From positions 1 through 34,827 of the forward strand of contig CALVEK010000021.1 in NCBI GenBank assembly GCA_944326555.1: a stretch of DNA of 34,827 nucleotides. Reading direction: 5' to 3'. Of this stretch, positions 1 to 8,091 are shown one piece after another. Within the stretch, counting starts at the first letter, position 1, and each line of letters begins with the position of its first letter. The translations under genes and the position numbers were made by a program. This stretch comes from Candidatus Gastranaerophilales bacterium. GTDB taxonomy: Bacteria; Cyanobacteriota; Vampirovibrionia; Gastranaerophilales; Gastranaerophilaceae. The notes under the pieces are model-generated. The model worked only from the letters and a program-made list of their open reading frames with translations. It was not told where the DNA came from and made no database searches.

Positions 1-119
1 TGAGTTGCGTAGGCAAAAGAAAAGAAACGAAGCAAAGAAAAGAAAACCGACGCAAGGATTACAACAGGGGCATACTGACCCATTGTTTTTTAACCTGTTT
101 GGAATAGAGTTTCTGCTTA

Positions 120-1433
120 TTATGACGAAAATTTTTCGGATAATTTAAACATATATCCGTAGTTTGTTTCATAAAAATTTAGCGCATATCTTGTTTCATC
201 CATTGTGTCATCGTTTTCTTTGAGTGGCGTGTCAGGGTCAGAAATAATATGTGTATCTTCATCAGTTTGAGGATATCTGTATAGCCCGAATTCTCTAATT
301 GTGTTTTTGCATCTGTCTTTGTTTATAATCAGTCGGTCGTAGTTGATTATGGAACGAACTATTCCTATACTGTCCACAACTTTGGGCTTTTTTTCGTGTA
401 CGATGATTCCGTTTAGTGCTTCTCTAAGTTTATGGTTTTGTTCAGGTCTAGCGTTGTCGCAGTTTATAAATCTGAAGTAGCGCTTATATTCTTTTTGTTT
501 GTCCAAAATCCATTTTATGACTTTATCTTCACTGATTTTTGAACCGTATAGTTCATCAATTTTGTAGTATTTTCCGCTTTTTGTTACTCCATAAAGACCG
601 CAAGACAAGGGGTGAATCCATCCCCAATCAAGCCCCAAGAAGTATTCGAAAAATTCGTTATTCTGAATTTTTTCGAGTATATTTTTGTGCGAACAGGTAT
701 GCTTTTCGATGGAAAATGTGTCATATACAAGGCCTTGGGCAACAATCCATAATCCTTTAATTTTTCGTGCTTCAAATACACCTCTGTATAATTTTTTTTG
801 ATTTTCTATAAAAGATTTGGAAAGATTGGCATTGTCCTCCATTGTAAAATGCCAGTAGTCAAAAATACTTCTTATATTTTCATCATTTTCAAGATAAGGC
901 TTTATTCTTTCTCTATACAACCAGTGGTTAGAACTTTCAGGGTTGCTGTCGGCAATAGCTCGTGCATTCTCAGGTGTCAGTCTGGATAAGGCCATGTTAT
1001 AAAACCCGTAATGATGTTTTGGCAGCTCATTTGCATACCAAAAATCCCAGGTGGCGCCTTGAATATTGGAATCGCTGTCAGATTTCCCGCCGCCGACGAC
1101 TAAGCAGTTATAAAGTTTGCCCCACAAGTTTATGTCTAGTTCTCCGCTTGCAGAATTGAATTTAACTTTTGCTCCATGGTAGTTCTTTAGATAAGGTAAA
1201 AGCTCGACAAGGACATTGTTTCTTACCGTGTTTTTTGAATACCCTGAAAAAACTTTTAAGTATTCATTACCCACAAAATTAAAGATTTGAGGGATTTTAT
1301 AAATTATTGAAAGAGTTTTTGCTGATCTTACCGCTCCATCACAAAGAGTGAAAAATTTCATGTCTTCCGGCTTTTTGCTCAAAAAAAGACGGTGCTTTTT
1401 ACTGTATTTAGATTTTGTCCAGTCAATCGGCAT
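120..1433 (-). CDS. terL: Phage terminase large subunit (PBSX/Terminase_3 type)
   Basis: This is the ATPase-nuclease motor that packages phage DNA into the prohead. Numbering from a GTG at 1448, there is a Walker A-like GAVRSAKT at about residues 38-45, a Walker B/catalytic segment WYANE at about 137-141, a coupling segment ADSNPES near 166-172, and the start of the RNase H-like nuclease, GLDWGWIHP, with a metal-binding Asp near 274. A length of about 437-442 aa is normal for the family. I prefer the ATG at 1433, which has GAGGG eight bases upstream; a GTG at 1448 is the in-frame alternative. The start overlaps the end of the small-subunit gene, so the two are translationally coupled. It is the last complete gene of the minus-strand phage operon in this window. 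Identification is strong; only the start is uncertain. Confidence 0.9.
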   Translation of the reverse strand: MPIDWTKSKYSKKHRLFLSKKPEDMKFFTLCDGAVRSAKTLSIIYKIPQIFNFVGNEYLKVFSGYSKNTVRNNVLVELLPYLKNYHGAKVKFNSASGELDINLWGKLYNCLVVGGGKSDSDSNIQGATWDFWYANELPKHHYGFYNMALSRLTPENARAIADSNPESSNHWLYRERIKPYLENDENIRSIFDYWHFTMEDNANLSKSFIENQKKLYRGVFEARKIKGLWIVAQGLVYDTFSIEKHTCSHKNILEKIQNNEFFEYFLGLDWGWIHPLSCGLYGVTKSGKYYKIDELYGSKISEDKVIKWILDKQKEYKRYFRFINCDNARPEQNHKLREALNGIIVHEKKPKVVDSIGIVRSIINYDRLIINKDRCKNTIREFGLYRYPQTDEDTHIISDPDTPLKENDDTMDETRYALNFYETNYGYMFKLSEKFSS

Positions 1434-1827
1434 TCTCCAATCCCTCACTCATTTCTTTTAGACTTTTTAAATATTCTTCCTGTGTACATATTTCATTTTG
1501 CTGTGCGTTTTTGTTTGTGCTCGAGGATGAAAGCGCTCTTTTTTCTTCTTCTGTACATACAAGTTTGTACAATGCCGCATTTAGTGTTGCGTTTGTGCTT
1601 TCAAACCATTTTGCTCTTAATTCTCTTTTTAGTTTTGCTCTGTTTATCTCTATTGCGTTTTTTATAACTTCTGATTCTTCCAATTTGTATTCATAAAAAT
1701 CAGATGGTGCTATATCCAAAAATGCAAATATTTCATCAACAAACGTAATATCGTTTTGAGTGATTATGTCTGCACAATCACTTGCTAACTTGTTGTATTT
1801 CGTTTTTGTGATTTTTTTCTTTTTCAT
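1423..1827 (-). CDS. terS: Probable phage terminase small subunit
   Basis: A 134-aa, Lys- and Asn-rich protein directly upstream of, and overlapping, the large terminase gene. Residues about 30-65 read like the DNA-binding helices of small terminases: a short helix, then PSDFYEYKLEESEVIKNA, resembling the 'Phe-Tyr-x-Tyr, then Glu/Lys-rich helix' pattern. A helix containing WFESTNATLNAALYKLV follows, similar to the oligomerisation helix. The C-terminal 40 residues are Ser/Asn/Gln-rich and may be disordered. Small terminases recognise the packaging site and stimulate the large subunit. The call rests mainly on position and size, with weak sequence resemblance. The start lies three bases after the upstream stop codon. 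Confidence 0.65.
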   Translation of the reverse strand: MKKKKITKTKYNKLASDCADIITQNDITFVDEIFAFLDIAPSDFYEYKLEESEVIKNAIEINRAKLKRELRAKWFESTNATLNAALYKLVCTEEEKRALSSSSTNKNAQQNEICTQEEYLKSLKEMSEGLENAD

Positions 1828-1830
1828 TTA

Positions 1831-2757
1831 TTATCTCGATCTGTAGTAGCTTTTTACTTTTGTTCCGTCTGAACGAGTGTAAGAGGCAACATGTACCATC
1901 CCGCCGCTTTTAACTGCTTTGTCAGCCTGTTCTCTTGTCGGGACACCTATTGTCCTTTTTTGATAGGCTATGGCATCTTTGTTCTTTTCTCTTTCTTCGT
2001 CGGACATTTCTTCTATATCTTCTTTTGTGAAAATTTTATTATCATTGCTTTTTTTATTTTCATAAGCACTTAAGTCGATATTTTCATCAAACTCAACTGT
2101 ACCGTTAATAATGTCCTTAACTCTTTTCTTTTTTGCTTCTTGCGGAGCTTTGAGTTCTTCTAATGTTACGTGTTTTGATTCTTTTTCCTGTATCTTTTGA
2201 GGTGATTCAGCGAGCCTTTGTGTGTACTTGGCAAGTTTTTCCTCTCTCATTCTTATTAATCTGTCTTTTAAACTTTCTGTGGTGTTTTCTGTTGCATTTT
2301 TTACCGCAGTCAATTTGAAAAGTGGATTGTTTAGCTTTGGGTCTGATGTTGATGTTGCTATTTCATTTTGAGATATTTTTTCAAATGCTTTTTGTGCTAT
2401 CAAATCTTCTATGCTCGACCAATTAATATTTTGGTCTATATCTTTGTATTCTGCCTTTATATTTTTGGCTATTTCTCTTCCGATTGCGTTATTCCATTCA
2501 TCCATGGATTTTTCTTCTTTTGGTTGGTATGTTTCTAATAATTCGTGTCCGGAAGTTGCAGCGTGTGATAGCAAATCACCATATTTCATAGCAAGATAAG
2601 CCGAGCCCCAGGCATGTCTAAATCCGTCTGTTGTGTCGTTCCAGCCACCGCTTGTGTTTTCAATACCCAATTCTTTTTGGTATTCAAGAGCTTTTTCTAA
2701 AATGTAGCGTTCTTCTTCCTGTTGCAGAAGCTCAAGTTTCTTTTTATAGTTTTTCAT
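1831..2757 (-). CDS. Phage-operon protein with DUF6973-like N-terminal domain
   Basis: A 308-aa protein. The first ~100 residues contain FRHAWGSAYLA and, further on, SHAATSGHELLE. These spaced His-Ala-Trp and His-Glu segments look like the DUF6973 family, whose function is not known. The centre (about 140-250) is charged and probably coiled-coil or disordered. The extreme C-terminus reads VHVASYTRSDGTKVKSYYRS, the short 'HVxxYTRxDGTxVxxYxR' tail found on many secreted or effector-like bacterial proteins. A good AGGAG site precedes the ATG. It sits between the metallophosphoesterase and the terminase genes, so it could be a minor virion protein, an injected protein or a cargo gene. The function is not assigned. 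Confidence 0.6.
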   Translation of the reverse strand: MKNYKKKLELLQQEEERYILEKALEYQKELGIENTSGGWNDTTDGFRHAWGSAYLAMKYGDLLSHAATSGHELLETYQPKEEKSMDEWNNAIGREIAKNIKAEYKDIDQNINWSSIEDLIAQKAFEKISQNEIATSTSDPKLNNPLFKLTAVKNATENTTESLKDRLIRMREEKLAKYTQRLAESPQKIQEKESKHVTLEELKAPQEAKKKRVKDIINGTVEFDENIDLSAYENKKSNDNKIFTKEDIEEMSDEEREKNKDAIAYQKRTIGVPTREQADKAVKSGGMVHVASYTRSDGTKVKSYYRSR

Positions 2758-2787
2758 TATTTACTCCTGTTTTATTTATAAAAAAAC

Positions 2788-2813
2788 GACTTCTTTTTTA
2801 AGAAGTCATTTTT
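2788..2813 (-). terminator. Rho-independent terminator after the metallophosphoesterase
   Basis: GACTTCTT (2788-2795), a four-base T loop, then AAGAAGTC (2800-2807). On the minus strand the hairpin is followed by a run of T (2781-2787 region), and it is T-rich on the plus side too, so it may work both ways. It separates the metallophosphoesterase from the DUF6973-like gene. Confidence 0.7.
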
Positions 2814-2858
2814 TATCAGATGTTTATCAAAATTTTGAGGTTATTTTTTCAATAATAC

Positions 2859-3686
2859 TTATTTATAGAAATCTACAACAATAATCTCAGGCAGGCAGTT
2901 AAATCTTACTGGTATTATGCTTGTACCTATCCCTTTTGAGACAATCATCTTTTTTTTGTTTTCTTCAATATATCCAAATGCATACTTTTTGTCGTAATCA
3001 GACGGAACTATTAAAGAGCCTAAAAAAGGAATGATGACTTGTCCTCCGTGAGTATGTCCTGCAAGCGTCAGAGTTACATTATTGGGTATGCTTGGGAATG
3101 TGTCAGGAGAGTGTGTTAAGAGTATAATAGGAGAATCTGTTTTGGGTAAAGTTTTTTTTACATCAGGTTCTCTTGTCATATAATCCTCGAGACCTGCAAT
3201 GAATAGGTTGCTGTTGTTGTATTTTAGTTTTATGTTTTCATTTAGCAGAACTTCGATTCCATTCTTTTCAAGTTCGGTTTTAACCAATTCTCCATTAAGC
3301 CACCAATCGTGGTTGCCAAGTATTGATATTGTTTTGTTTTTTGCTTTTATAAGCGATAATTTTTTTGCGATTTTATCGACAGGAAGAGTGTTTTCAAAAT
3401 TGTGCCCGTTTACAAAATCTCCGCCTAAAAGTACGATGTCTGCATTTTGGGAATTTATTTTTTTTATTATTCTATCTAGTTTTTTATCATCATTCATTTT
3501 TAGATGAAAGTCTGAGGCAAAAACAATTCTTAGCCCGCAAAGTTTTTCGTCTTTTATTTTGTAATGTTTAACAATCATTAATTGCGGTTCAACAAAAAAT
3601 GACCATAAACAGATAACAATGATTGTTATCGCAGCTAGGTTTATAGATTTTAAAATATATTTTTTAATTTTATTTGAATTGTTCAT
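2859..3686 (-). CDS. Membrane-anchored metallophosphoesterase (YkuE/YaeI-like)
   Basis: A calcineurin-like phosphoesterase with every signature block: ASDFHL, GGDFV, GNHDWW, LTHSPD and AGHTHGG. These supply the two-metal site. Near the N-terminus there is one hydrophobic segment (INLAAITIIVICLWSFFV) followed by EPQL, the usual layout of YkuE/YaeI enzymes that face the envelope; their substrates are lipid- or nucleotide-linked phosphodiesters. I chose the ATG at 3686 because it gives the usual family N-terminus. A longer in-frame GTG start at 3761 has AGAGG upstream and cannot be excluded. It is an unexpected enzyme inside a phage structural operon and has its own downstream terminator, so it is probably a cargo ('moron') gene. 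Fold certain, substrate unknown. Confidence 0.85.
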   Translation of the reverse strand: MNNSNKIKKYILKSINLAAITIIVICLWSFFVEPQLMIVKHYKIKDEKLCGLRIVFASDFHLKMNDDKKLDRIIKKINSQNADIVLLGGDFVNGHNFENTLPVDKIAKKLSLIKAKNKTISILGNHDWWLNGELVKTELEKNGIEVLLNENIKLKYNNSNLFIAGLEDYMTREPDVKKTLPKTDSPIILLTHSPDTFPSIPNNVTLTLAGHTHGGQVIIPFLGSLIVPSDYDKKYAFGYIEENKKKMIVSKGIGTSIIPVRFNCLPEIIVVDFYK

Positions 3687-3793
3687 ATAAATATTAATAT
3701 TACATTTATGGAACAGATAATTTATTATATTTGCTGTTTTGTTTTTTGATTTTGCCACCACCTCTTTCTTATTGTGTAAAAATCTTACCCTGT

Positions 3794-3826
3794 ATCCGAA
3801 AAGACATCCAATGTGCCTTTTCGGAT
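3794..3826 (-). terminator. Hairpin downstream of the tail-tube gene
   Basis: ATCCGAAAAG (3794-3803) pairs with CTTTTCGGAT (3817-3826) across a 13-base loop. It lies 22 bases after the tail-tube stop codon. The T run after it is poor, so it may be a weak terminator or an mRNA-stabilising hairpin. Confidence 0.5.
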
Positions 3827-3847
3827 TATATCGGGCGCTGTTTAAAG

Positions 3848-4444
3848 CTAAGCGGTTTCGTCTGTAGTTGCTGCTAAATCGGTAGCTTTAGAGTGTATTT
3901 CTATGTCAATTAATTTTGTTTGTTTGCTGCCTTCTGCACCGAATTCGTGTTCAGTGTATACGCCTTTTCCGTCAAAAGTGAAAGTTGCAAAATCATCTTG
4001 TACACCGTTTATTGGGATAGCTGTAGCTTTTGCTTTATAAATGCAAAAATGCACATCTCCACCATCGTTACTTGTATCAAGAATTTGGGCTTTTAATTGG
4101 AAGTAGTTTGGTAAATCGCCGCCGCCAAAACTAAATGTACCTACAGCACTATCATCTTCACCGGAAGTTGTATAGCTGCCGCCTGTGAGTTGAGCAAGTA
4201 CTTCCAAGCTGAGTTTTGCGTATTCCATATTGAATGTTACTGATTTGATTTTGTTTGATACTTCCAAAACCTTTTCATCACCTGTTAGTGATTTTTCTTC
4301 CATTTCGTAAGTTAATGAAATCTGTCTTACGCCCGGAAGATCAATCCCTTCTGCACATGTGAATCTTTCTGCAGAATCTTCTGTAACAGGGAATAATTTT
4401 GCATCATCTACACCGAAAAGTTTTGTTACTGTTTTGAGTGCCAT
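3848..4444 (-). CDS. Phage major tail (tube) protein
   Basis: A 198-aa, acidic, beta-rich protein that follows the head-tail completion genes, the normal place for the tube subunit of a long-tailed phage. It begins MALKTVTKLFGVDDAKLFPV. The middle holds beta strands with TFSFGGGDLPNYFQLKAQIL, and the end has the alternating pattern of tube proteins (FATFTFDGKGVY). Tube subunits form stacked hexameric rings on the tape-measure core, but no tape-measure gene is seen downstream here. AGGAG lies before the ATG. The call is by size, composition and context. Confidence 0.7.
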   Translation of the reverse strand: MALKTVTKLFGVDDAKLFPVTEDSAERFTCAEGIDLPGVRQISLTYEMEEKSLTGDEKVLEVSNKIKSVTFNMEYAKLSLEVLAQLTGGSYTTSGEDDSAVGTFSFGGGDLPNYFQLKAQILDTSNDGGDVHFCIYKAKATAIPINGVQDDFATFTFDGKGVYTEHEFGAEGSKQTKLIDIEIHSKATDLAATTDETA

Positions 4445-4453
4445 TTTTTTCTC

Positions 4454-4825
4454 CTATCTGTTATAAATAACGGTTACGTCCAGTTGATAAGCGTGTCTTT
4501 GTGAAAGGTCTTTTTCTTGATAAGACGGCCCGCTGTTCAAAATTATGTGTACTAATTTCCCGTTAATGGATAATGCTTTTTGAAAATTGTCCTCAGGAAA
4601 AAGAATATCGTGTATTGCAAAACAAGTGTTTCTTGCATCTTCAAGGCTGTTATATTTGACCGCAATATTTATTGATGCTTTTCTTGCCAGATCACAGGGG
4701 TTATGATTGTAAAGTTTTAGGATAATAACGTCTTCACCTGTATTTGAGTCAAAGTCAAATTTTATTTTTTCTTCTTTTGCAATGTTGTTATTTACTATGA
4801 GACTTTTTAAATCGTCTAAAATCAT
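4454..4825 (-). CDS. Phage tail terminator / minor capsid-type completion protein
   Basis: A 123-aa protein between the head-closure and tail-tube genes. The pattern (short N-terminal helix, beta strands with VIILKLYNHNPCDLARKA and INIAVKYNSLEDARNTCFAI, then a final strand ending LDVTVIYNR) fits the small alpha/beta tail-completion proteins called minor capsid proteins in Gram-positive phages. It would cap the tail tube and join it to the head. AGGAG precedes the ATG and the next gene begins about 10 bases downstream. Sequence signal is weak and the order supports it. Confidence 0.6.
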   Translation of the reverse strand: MILDDLKSLIVNNNIAKEEKIKFDFDSNTGEDVIILKLYNHNPCDLARKASINIAVKYNSLEDARNTCFAIHDILFPEDNFQKALSINGKLVHIILNSGPSYQEKDLSQRHAYQLDVTVIYNR

Positions 4826-4881
4826 TTTTACTCCTAATATTTGGAATTATGTTATAGTTTGCTTTGAATTGGTTTAAAATT

Positions 4882-5190
4882 TTATGCAAAATAGACTTCA
4901 TTTATGGCGCAGAATGTTTCTGTAAGTGGATAATAGGGTGTTACATTAACTACTTTAAATGCTTTACTTTTTGTTTCTATTATGTCGTCAACTTTAACTA
5001 CGGATTCCGTAAATAGCCTTCCTGATGAAGTTATTTCTTGTCCATAAGAATTGACCGTAAGAGCATTTTTGAATTCTATTTTGCAATCAATTTCATCAAG
5101 TGCAATGATATTTGGGCGTCCGTTTTCGTCTGTGCCGTCTACTGTCTTTAAGACAGCTGTATCTGTTAGCATATTGCTGTAATATCCCAT
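4882..5190 (-). CDS. Phage head-closure / head-tail joining protein
   Basis: A 102-aa, beta-rich protein in the third position after the capsid gene, matching the stopper (SPP1 gp16-like) family in size and place. Features include LKTVDGTDENGRPNI near the N-terminus and KSKAFKVVNVTPYYPL near the end. This is the usual 'x-D-x-x-Gly-x-x-x' then 'V-x-x-V-x-P' layout of head-tail joining proteins. Such proteins plug the portal/adaptor and dock the tail. AAGGAG lies eight bases before the ATG. Confidence 0.6.
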   Translation of the reverse strand: MGYYSNMLTDTAVLKTVDGTDENGRPNIIALDEIDCKIEFKNALTVNSYGQEITSSGRLFTESVVKVDDIIETKSKAFKVVNVTPYYPLTETFCAINEVYFA

Positions 5191-5248
5191 ACTTCTCTCC
5201 TTAATTTGTTGAGTGATATGTTAGTTGATTGCAGTTTGGGATTTTGTT

Positions 5249-5692
5249 TTAGCCTAAAACAAATCCTTTCTTGAGCCATTTATTAATAAGATATTTTGCA
5301 GTTGAAGAAAATAATTTTCTTTCTTCGTGAGATAAACTCTGATTTGCATAAGATATTGAACCTACGCCAAGACTTATCGATGAGATGTTGTTGGATTGAT
5401 TTTTTATGTGTATGTCATTTGATTTGTTTATTAATTCGATAGCTTCTTCGCAAACAGCATCTTTGATATCTTGCGGCAAATCGTAATCTCTTGGGAAAAC
5501 CATTGGTTGGTTTTCTGTAAGAGGATTTCCGACAAAGTCAAAAGCATTCATTTTTTTACTGGCAGTAATCAATAGTTTTTGCTTGTTTGCTTCATCAAGT
5601 TCAAACCATTTGTCGGAATCATATCTTTCTTCAAAATACAATTCTGCATCTTCGAGAGTAATGAGACTGTTTTTGTATAGTTCGATAGTCAT
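5249..5692 (-). CDS. Phage head-tail connector (adaptor) protein
   Basis: A 147-aa, mostly helical protein directly after the major capsid gene. It starts MTIELYKNSLITLEDAELYF and contains KWFELDEANKQKLLITAS, then FPRDYDLPQDIKDAVCEEA. This 'a.a/aY..R..s..W..a.....a.L..A...ld' layout is typical of gp6/gp15-like connectors, which form the ring under the portal. GGAG precedes the ATG at normal spacing. Confident as to class because of motif and position. Confidence 0.75.
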   Translation of the reverse strand: MTIELYKNSLITLEDAELYFEERYDSDKWFELDEANKQKLLITASKKMNAFDFVGNPLTENQPMVFPRDYDLPQDIKDAVCEEAIELINKSNDIHIKNQSNNISSISLGVGSISYANQSLSHEERKLFSSTAKYLINKWLKKGFVLG

Positions 5693-5755
5693 AGTGTTTC
5701 TCCATAAAGAACAGATAGGGCATTTGCCCTATCTGTATAAGATAAAATGTAATAT

Positions 5756-6715
5756 TTATCCGCCCATTTCTTCTGCAGCAGGTGCTAAAATTGCGAAAGG
5801 ATAACGATTTTCTGCTCCTTTTCTGCTTACTGGGTTCGCTATTTGAACACCTAATCTCATCACGCAGCGCAAAGCAACCATATCTTGTTGAGCAAGGTTG
5901 TAGGCGATAGAACCGTCTGTGTTTTGAATAATAGCCTGATCAAGAACTTTGTAAGTGATATCTTGGCGTATTGAGTAAACTGCTTTTGTGAAATCACCTG
6001 CGATAAGCAGCGCTTTAGAAGGGTCAAAAATACCTGTTTCATCGTATTTCATAGGTCTTCCAACAAGGCTTACAGGCATTTCGGAAGTCAGCCCAGGTGT
6101 GTATAAAAGCTGATTGTTTTTGTCTCTGAGGTTTCTGAATTTTGCTTCTAATTTGCTGTCGGCATAGAATCCTGTAACTTTGTATCCGCAATCTTCAACT
6201 TTTGACATTACACCGCCTTCACCAATGATATCACCCGCAATATCTTCATTTGTTCCGAGTTCTACAGTGTTACCTTTGGAAATTGCCTCTGTAACAATTG
6301 CTTCAGGATAAGTTGACGGCTTATTTACTCCAAAGAATACGGCTTCGTCGATTGCTACACCGAATGCTTCAACAATTTGCGGTTGAATTTCATCCCACAT
6401 GCTGTATTGTGCATCTTCAAAAACAGCTTCGGGAATGGGTACAATTACTGCAATTTCTTCTGCAGTAAGAGTTAATTTATCCCATTCTGCATTAGTTGTC
6501 TTTTTCATATCAGTATCGCCGTTTAAGAAATACGCAGTCGGTAAAGTGGAAGCAATTGGTAATGTTTTTTGTTTAGCACTCATGTTTGGCAATTGTTTAA
6601 ACAATGATAATGCTGCAGAAGCCTGTGGTACATTTTTTATAATTTCTGAAGAAGTTTCTACGGGAATAAGAGCTTCTGCATTAGAACGAGAAATAATTTT
6701 TGCATCTAGTGTCAT
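5756..6715 (-). CDS. HK97-fold phage major capsid protein
   Basis: A 319-aa protein with the hallmarks of the HK97 family. The N-terminal arm segment reads IISRSNAEALIPVETSSEII, then come E-loop-like strands (PIASTLPTAYFLNGDTD), the spine-helix region (VPIPEAVFEDAQYSMWDEIQ) with AIDEAVFFG, and late strands of the A domain (LIAGDFTKAVY, ALRCVMRLGVQI). There is no long N-terminal delta domain, so scaffolding is probably supplied by the separate gene just upstream. A strong AAAGGA site precedes the ATG. It would form the icosahedral shell. Confidence 0.88.
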   Translation of the reverse strand: MTLDAKIISRSNAEALIPVETSSEIIKNVPQASAALSLFKQLPNMSAKQKTLPIASTLPTAYFLNGDTDMKKTTNAEWDKLTLTAEEIAVIVPIPEAVFEDAQYSMWDEIQPQIVEAFGVAIDEAVFFGVNKPSTYPEAIVTEAISKGNTVELGTNEDIAGDIIGEGGVMSKVEDCGYKVTGFYADSKLEAKFRNLRDKNNQLLYTPGLTSEMPVSLVGRPMKYDETGIFDPSKALLIAGDFTKAVYSIRQDITYKVLDQAIIQNTDGSIAYNLAQQDMVALRCVMRLGVQIANPVSRKGAENRYPFAILAPAAEEMGG

Positions 6716-6750
6716 TATTTTTTCCTTTCTGTTTAGTAAATTTTATCTTT

Positions 6751-7344
6751 CTATCTGCCGAGGGCTGCTCTAATATAGGCATCCATTCTTTGTGATGGCG
6801 AAAGATTTTTTCTTCCGGAGCTTTTGAATGTTCCTCCGAAATTTTGTTTAGGGGTTTTAAAAAGAAATTTGTTTTCTTCTTTGTACTTTTCGATAAAAGA
6901 ATCAAGATTTTCACATTCTTGGGGAATATCTTTTGCAACAAGCTCACTTTTTATGCAACCGGCTTTATCCAGCTTGCGCATAATAATCAGATTTCTGTTG
7001 TTTGCTCTTAATTCTTCCAACTCTTTTTGAATCTCTTTTGCTTTTTGAGTTATTGCCAGTTTCTGAGATTCTTCTGTTTTTGAAGCAACACGGTATTTTG
7101 CAGCTTCTTTTCGAAGTTTTTCAATTTCCTTTTTCATAACCTCTGTGTTAGAGCCTCTGAGAAGCATATCCATTTTTTGTGATGGAGAGAGCTTTTTGCC
7201 AAGCTCATGTGATTCTAGCTCAGAGACTTTTTGTGAATCAGAATCTTCTTTTTCAATACCTGATTGTTTTAAGGATTCTGTTTTTTCTGTAGTGCTAAAT
7301 TGGGCATTTTTTGCACTAAGATTTTCTTCCTGTGTACCTGACAT
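6751..7344 (-). CDS. Phage capsid scaffolding protein
   Basis: A 197-aa, highly charged, helical protein immediately upstream of the capsid gene, as expected of a DUF4355-like scaffold. Residues about 65-120 form a Lys/Glu-rich coiled coil. A motif LSPSQxMDxxxR occurs twice: at about 52-63 (LSPSQKMDMLLR) and at the C-terminus, 181-192 (LSPSQRMDAYIR). The C-terminal copy is where scaffolds usually bind the capsid protein, so the second copy suggests two contact points. AAAGGAG lies before the ATG. Assignment is by composition, motif and position. Confidence 0.75.
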   Translation of the reverse strand: MSGTQEENLSAKNAQFSTTEKTESLKQSGIEKEDSDSQKVSELESHELGKKLSPSQKMDMLLRGSNTEVMKKEIEKLRKEAAKYRVASKTEESQKLAITQKAKEIQKELEELRANNRNLIIMRKLDKAGCIKSELVAKDIPQECENLDSFIEKYKEENKFLFKTPKQNFGGTFKSSGRKNLSPSQRMDAYIRAALGR

Positions 7345-7421
7345 AGGAACTCCTTTCTTTTGTTGACCTGTTGGTGCTCAGGTCTTTTATAGCGTGTAAA
7401 TAGGTAGAAATATTTGCAAAA

Positions 7422-7445
7422 GAAAACGGCACTTAAAAGTGCCGT
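7422..7445 (-). terminator. Rho-independent terminator ending the LprI cassette
   Basis: ACGGCACTT (7426-7434), a two-base AA centre, then AAGTGCCGT (7437-7445): a perfect inverted repeat. On the minus strand it is followed by TTTTCTTTTG. It separates the secreted-protein cassette from the scaffold gene. Confidence 0.75.
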
Positions 7446-7551
7446 GTATAATAGCTGGATTAAATCAGAAGGATTGTATCATCTGATTTTGCTATTTTTG
7501 CATGTACTTTCTGAAAAAAATTAATGTATTTTCCGTTTTAATAATTTTTAA

Positions 7552-8091
7552 TTATCTTTTTTCGACATAAGATTTTTTACTCTTATCATAAGTAAGAACT
7601 ATAGGTTTTTCGGAGTTTATAGAGGAAACCATTATATTGTGGTAACCGTCTGTTTTTTCTTGCAATATATTTATATTGTTTTGGGCATCAAAATATAAGT
7701 CTTTTGAGATTAGAGAATATTTTTTATTTTCTTTAGGGTTGAATTTTAGGATATACAATAAACAATCCCCCATTCCTGATAGTGAGGTTGCATAATGTGT
7801 TCCAATGATTTCTCTTGTTCCGTCTTCATTCAAATCATAGAAAAAGCCTGCTGTATCGTTTTGGTAAATTTTGTGAATTGCTGCATTTTTAGAACACAAC
7901 TTTATATGTTTTAAAATCCAATTCCACAAAAGAACTGATGCTTCATCACCGTTTTTAACCGATTTTAGACAAAAAGATGTAGCAATTAAAGTATCATCTT
8001 TTTTTAAATCAAAAGCCGATGTAGCGTAGACCACGAATAATAATATTGTCAGGATTGTAATCGCTGTTAACTTTAATTTTTTCTTTGTCAT
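7552..8091 (-). CDS. Secreted protein of unknown function with Asp-rich loop
   Basis: A 179-aa protein starting with a clear export signal: MTKKKLKL, then a hydrophobic stretch (TAITILTILLFVVYATSA). The mature part has YDLNEDGTREIIG, a DxNxDGxxE loop like those binding calcium in FG-GAP/EF-hand-like proteins, followed by beta-type segments. The start codon lies inside the preceding LprI-like gene, giving an 83-base out-of-frame overlap. I keep this start because the signal peptide begins exactly there. The gene shares promoter and terminator with its neighbour, so the two probably act together in the periplasm or at the envelope. The family is not recognised. Confidence 0.6.
   Translation of the reverse strand: MTKKKLKLTAITILTILLFVVYATSAFDLKKDDTLIATSFCLKSVKNGDEASVLLWNWILKHIKLCSKNAAIHKIYQNDTAGFFYDLNEDGTREIIGTHYATSLSGMGDCLLYILKFNPKENKKYSLISKDLYFDAQNNINILQEKTDGYHNIMVSSINSEKPIVLTYDKSKKSYVEKR

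Noticed and set aside
1-83. Minus-strand open frame MGQYAPVVILASVFFSLL running off the left edge
   Set aside because: It has a start codon but only a weak ribosome site, its opposite strand is a low-complexity Lys/Arg frame, and the sequence looks like a repetitive purine/pyrimidine tract. A gene cannot be supported from 83 bases.
1392-1696. Plus-strand frames opposite the terminase genes
   Set aside because: They lack ribosome sites and are Phe/Leu/Ser-rich reflections of Lys/Glu-rich genes on the other strand.
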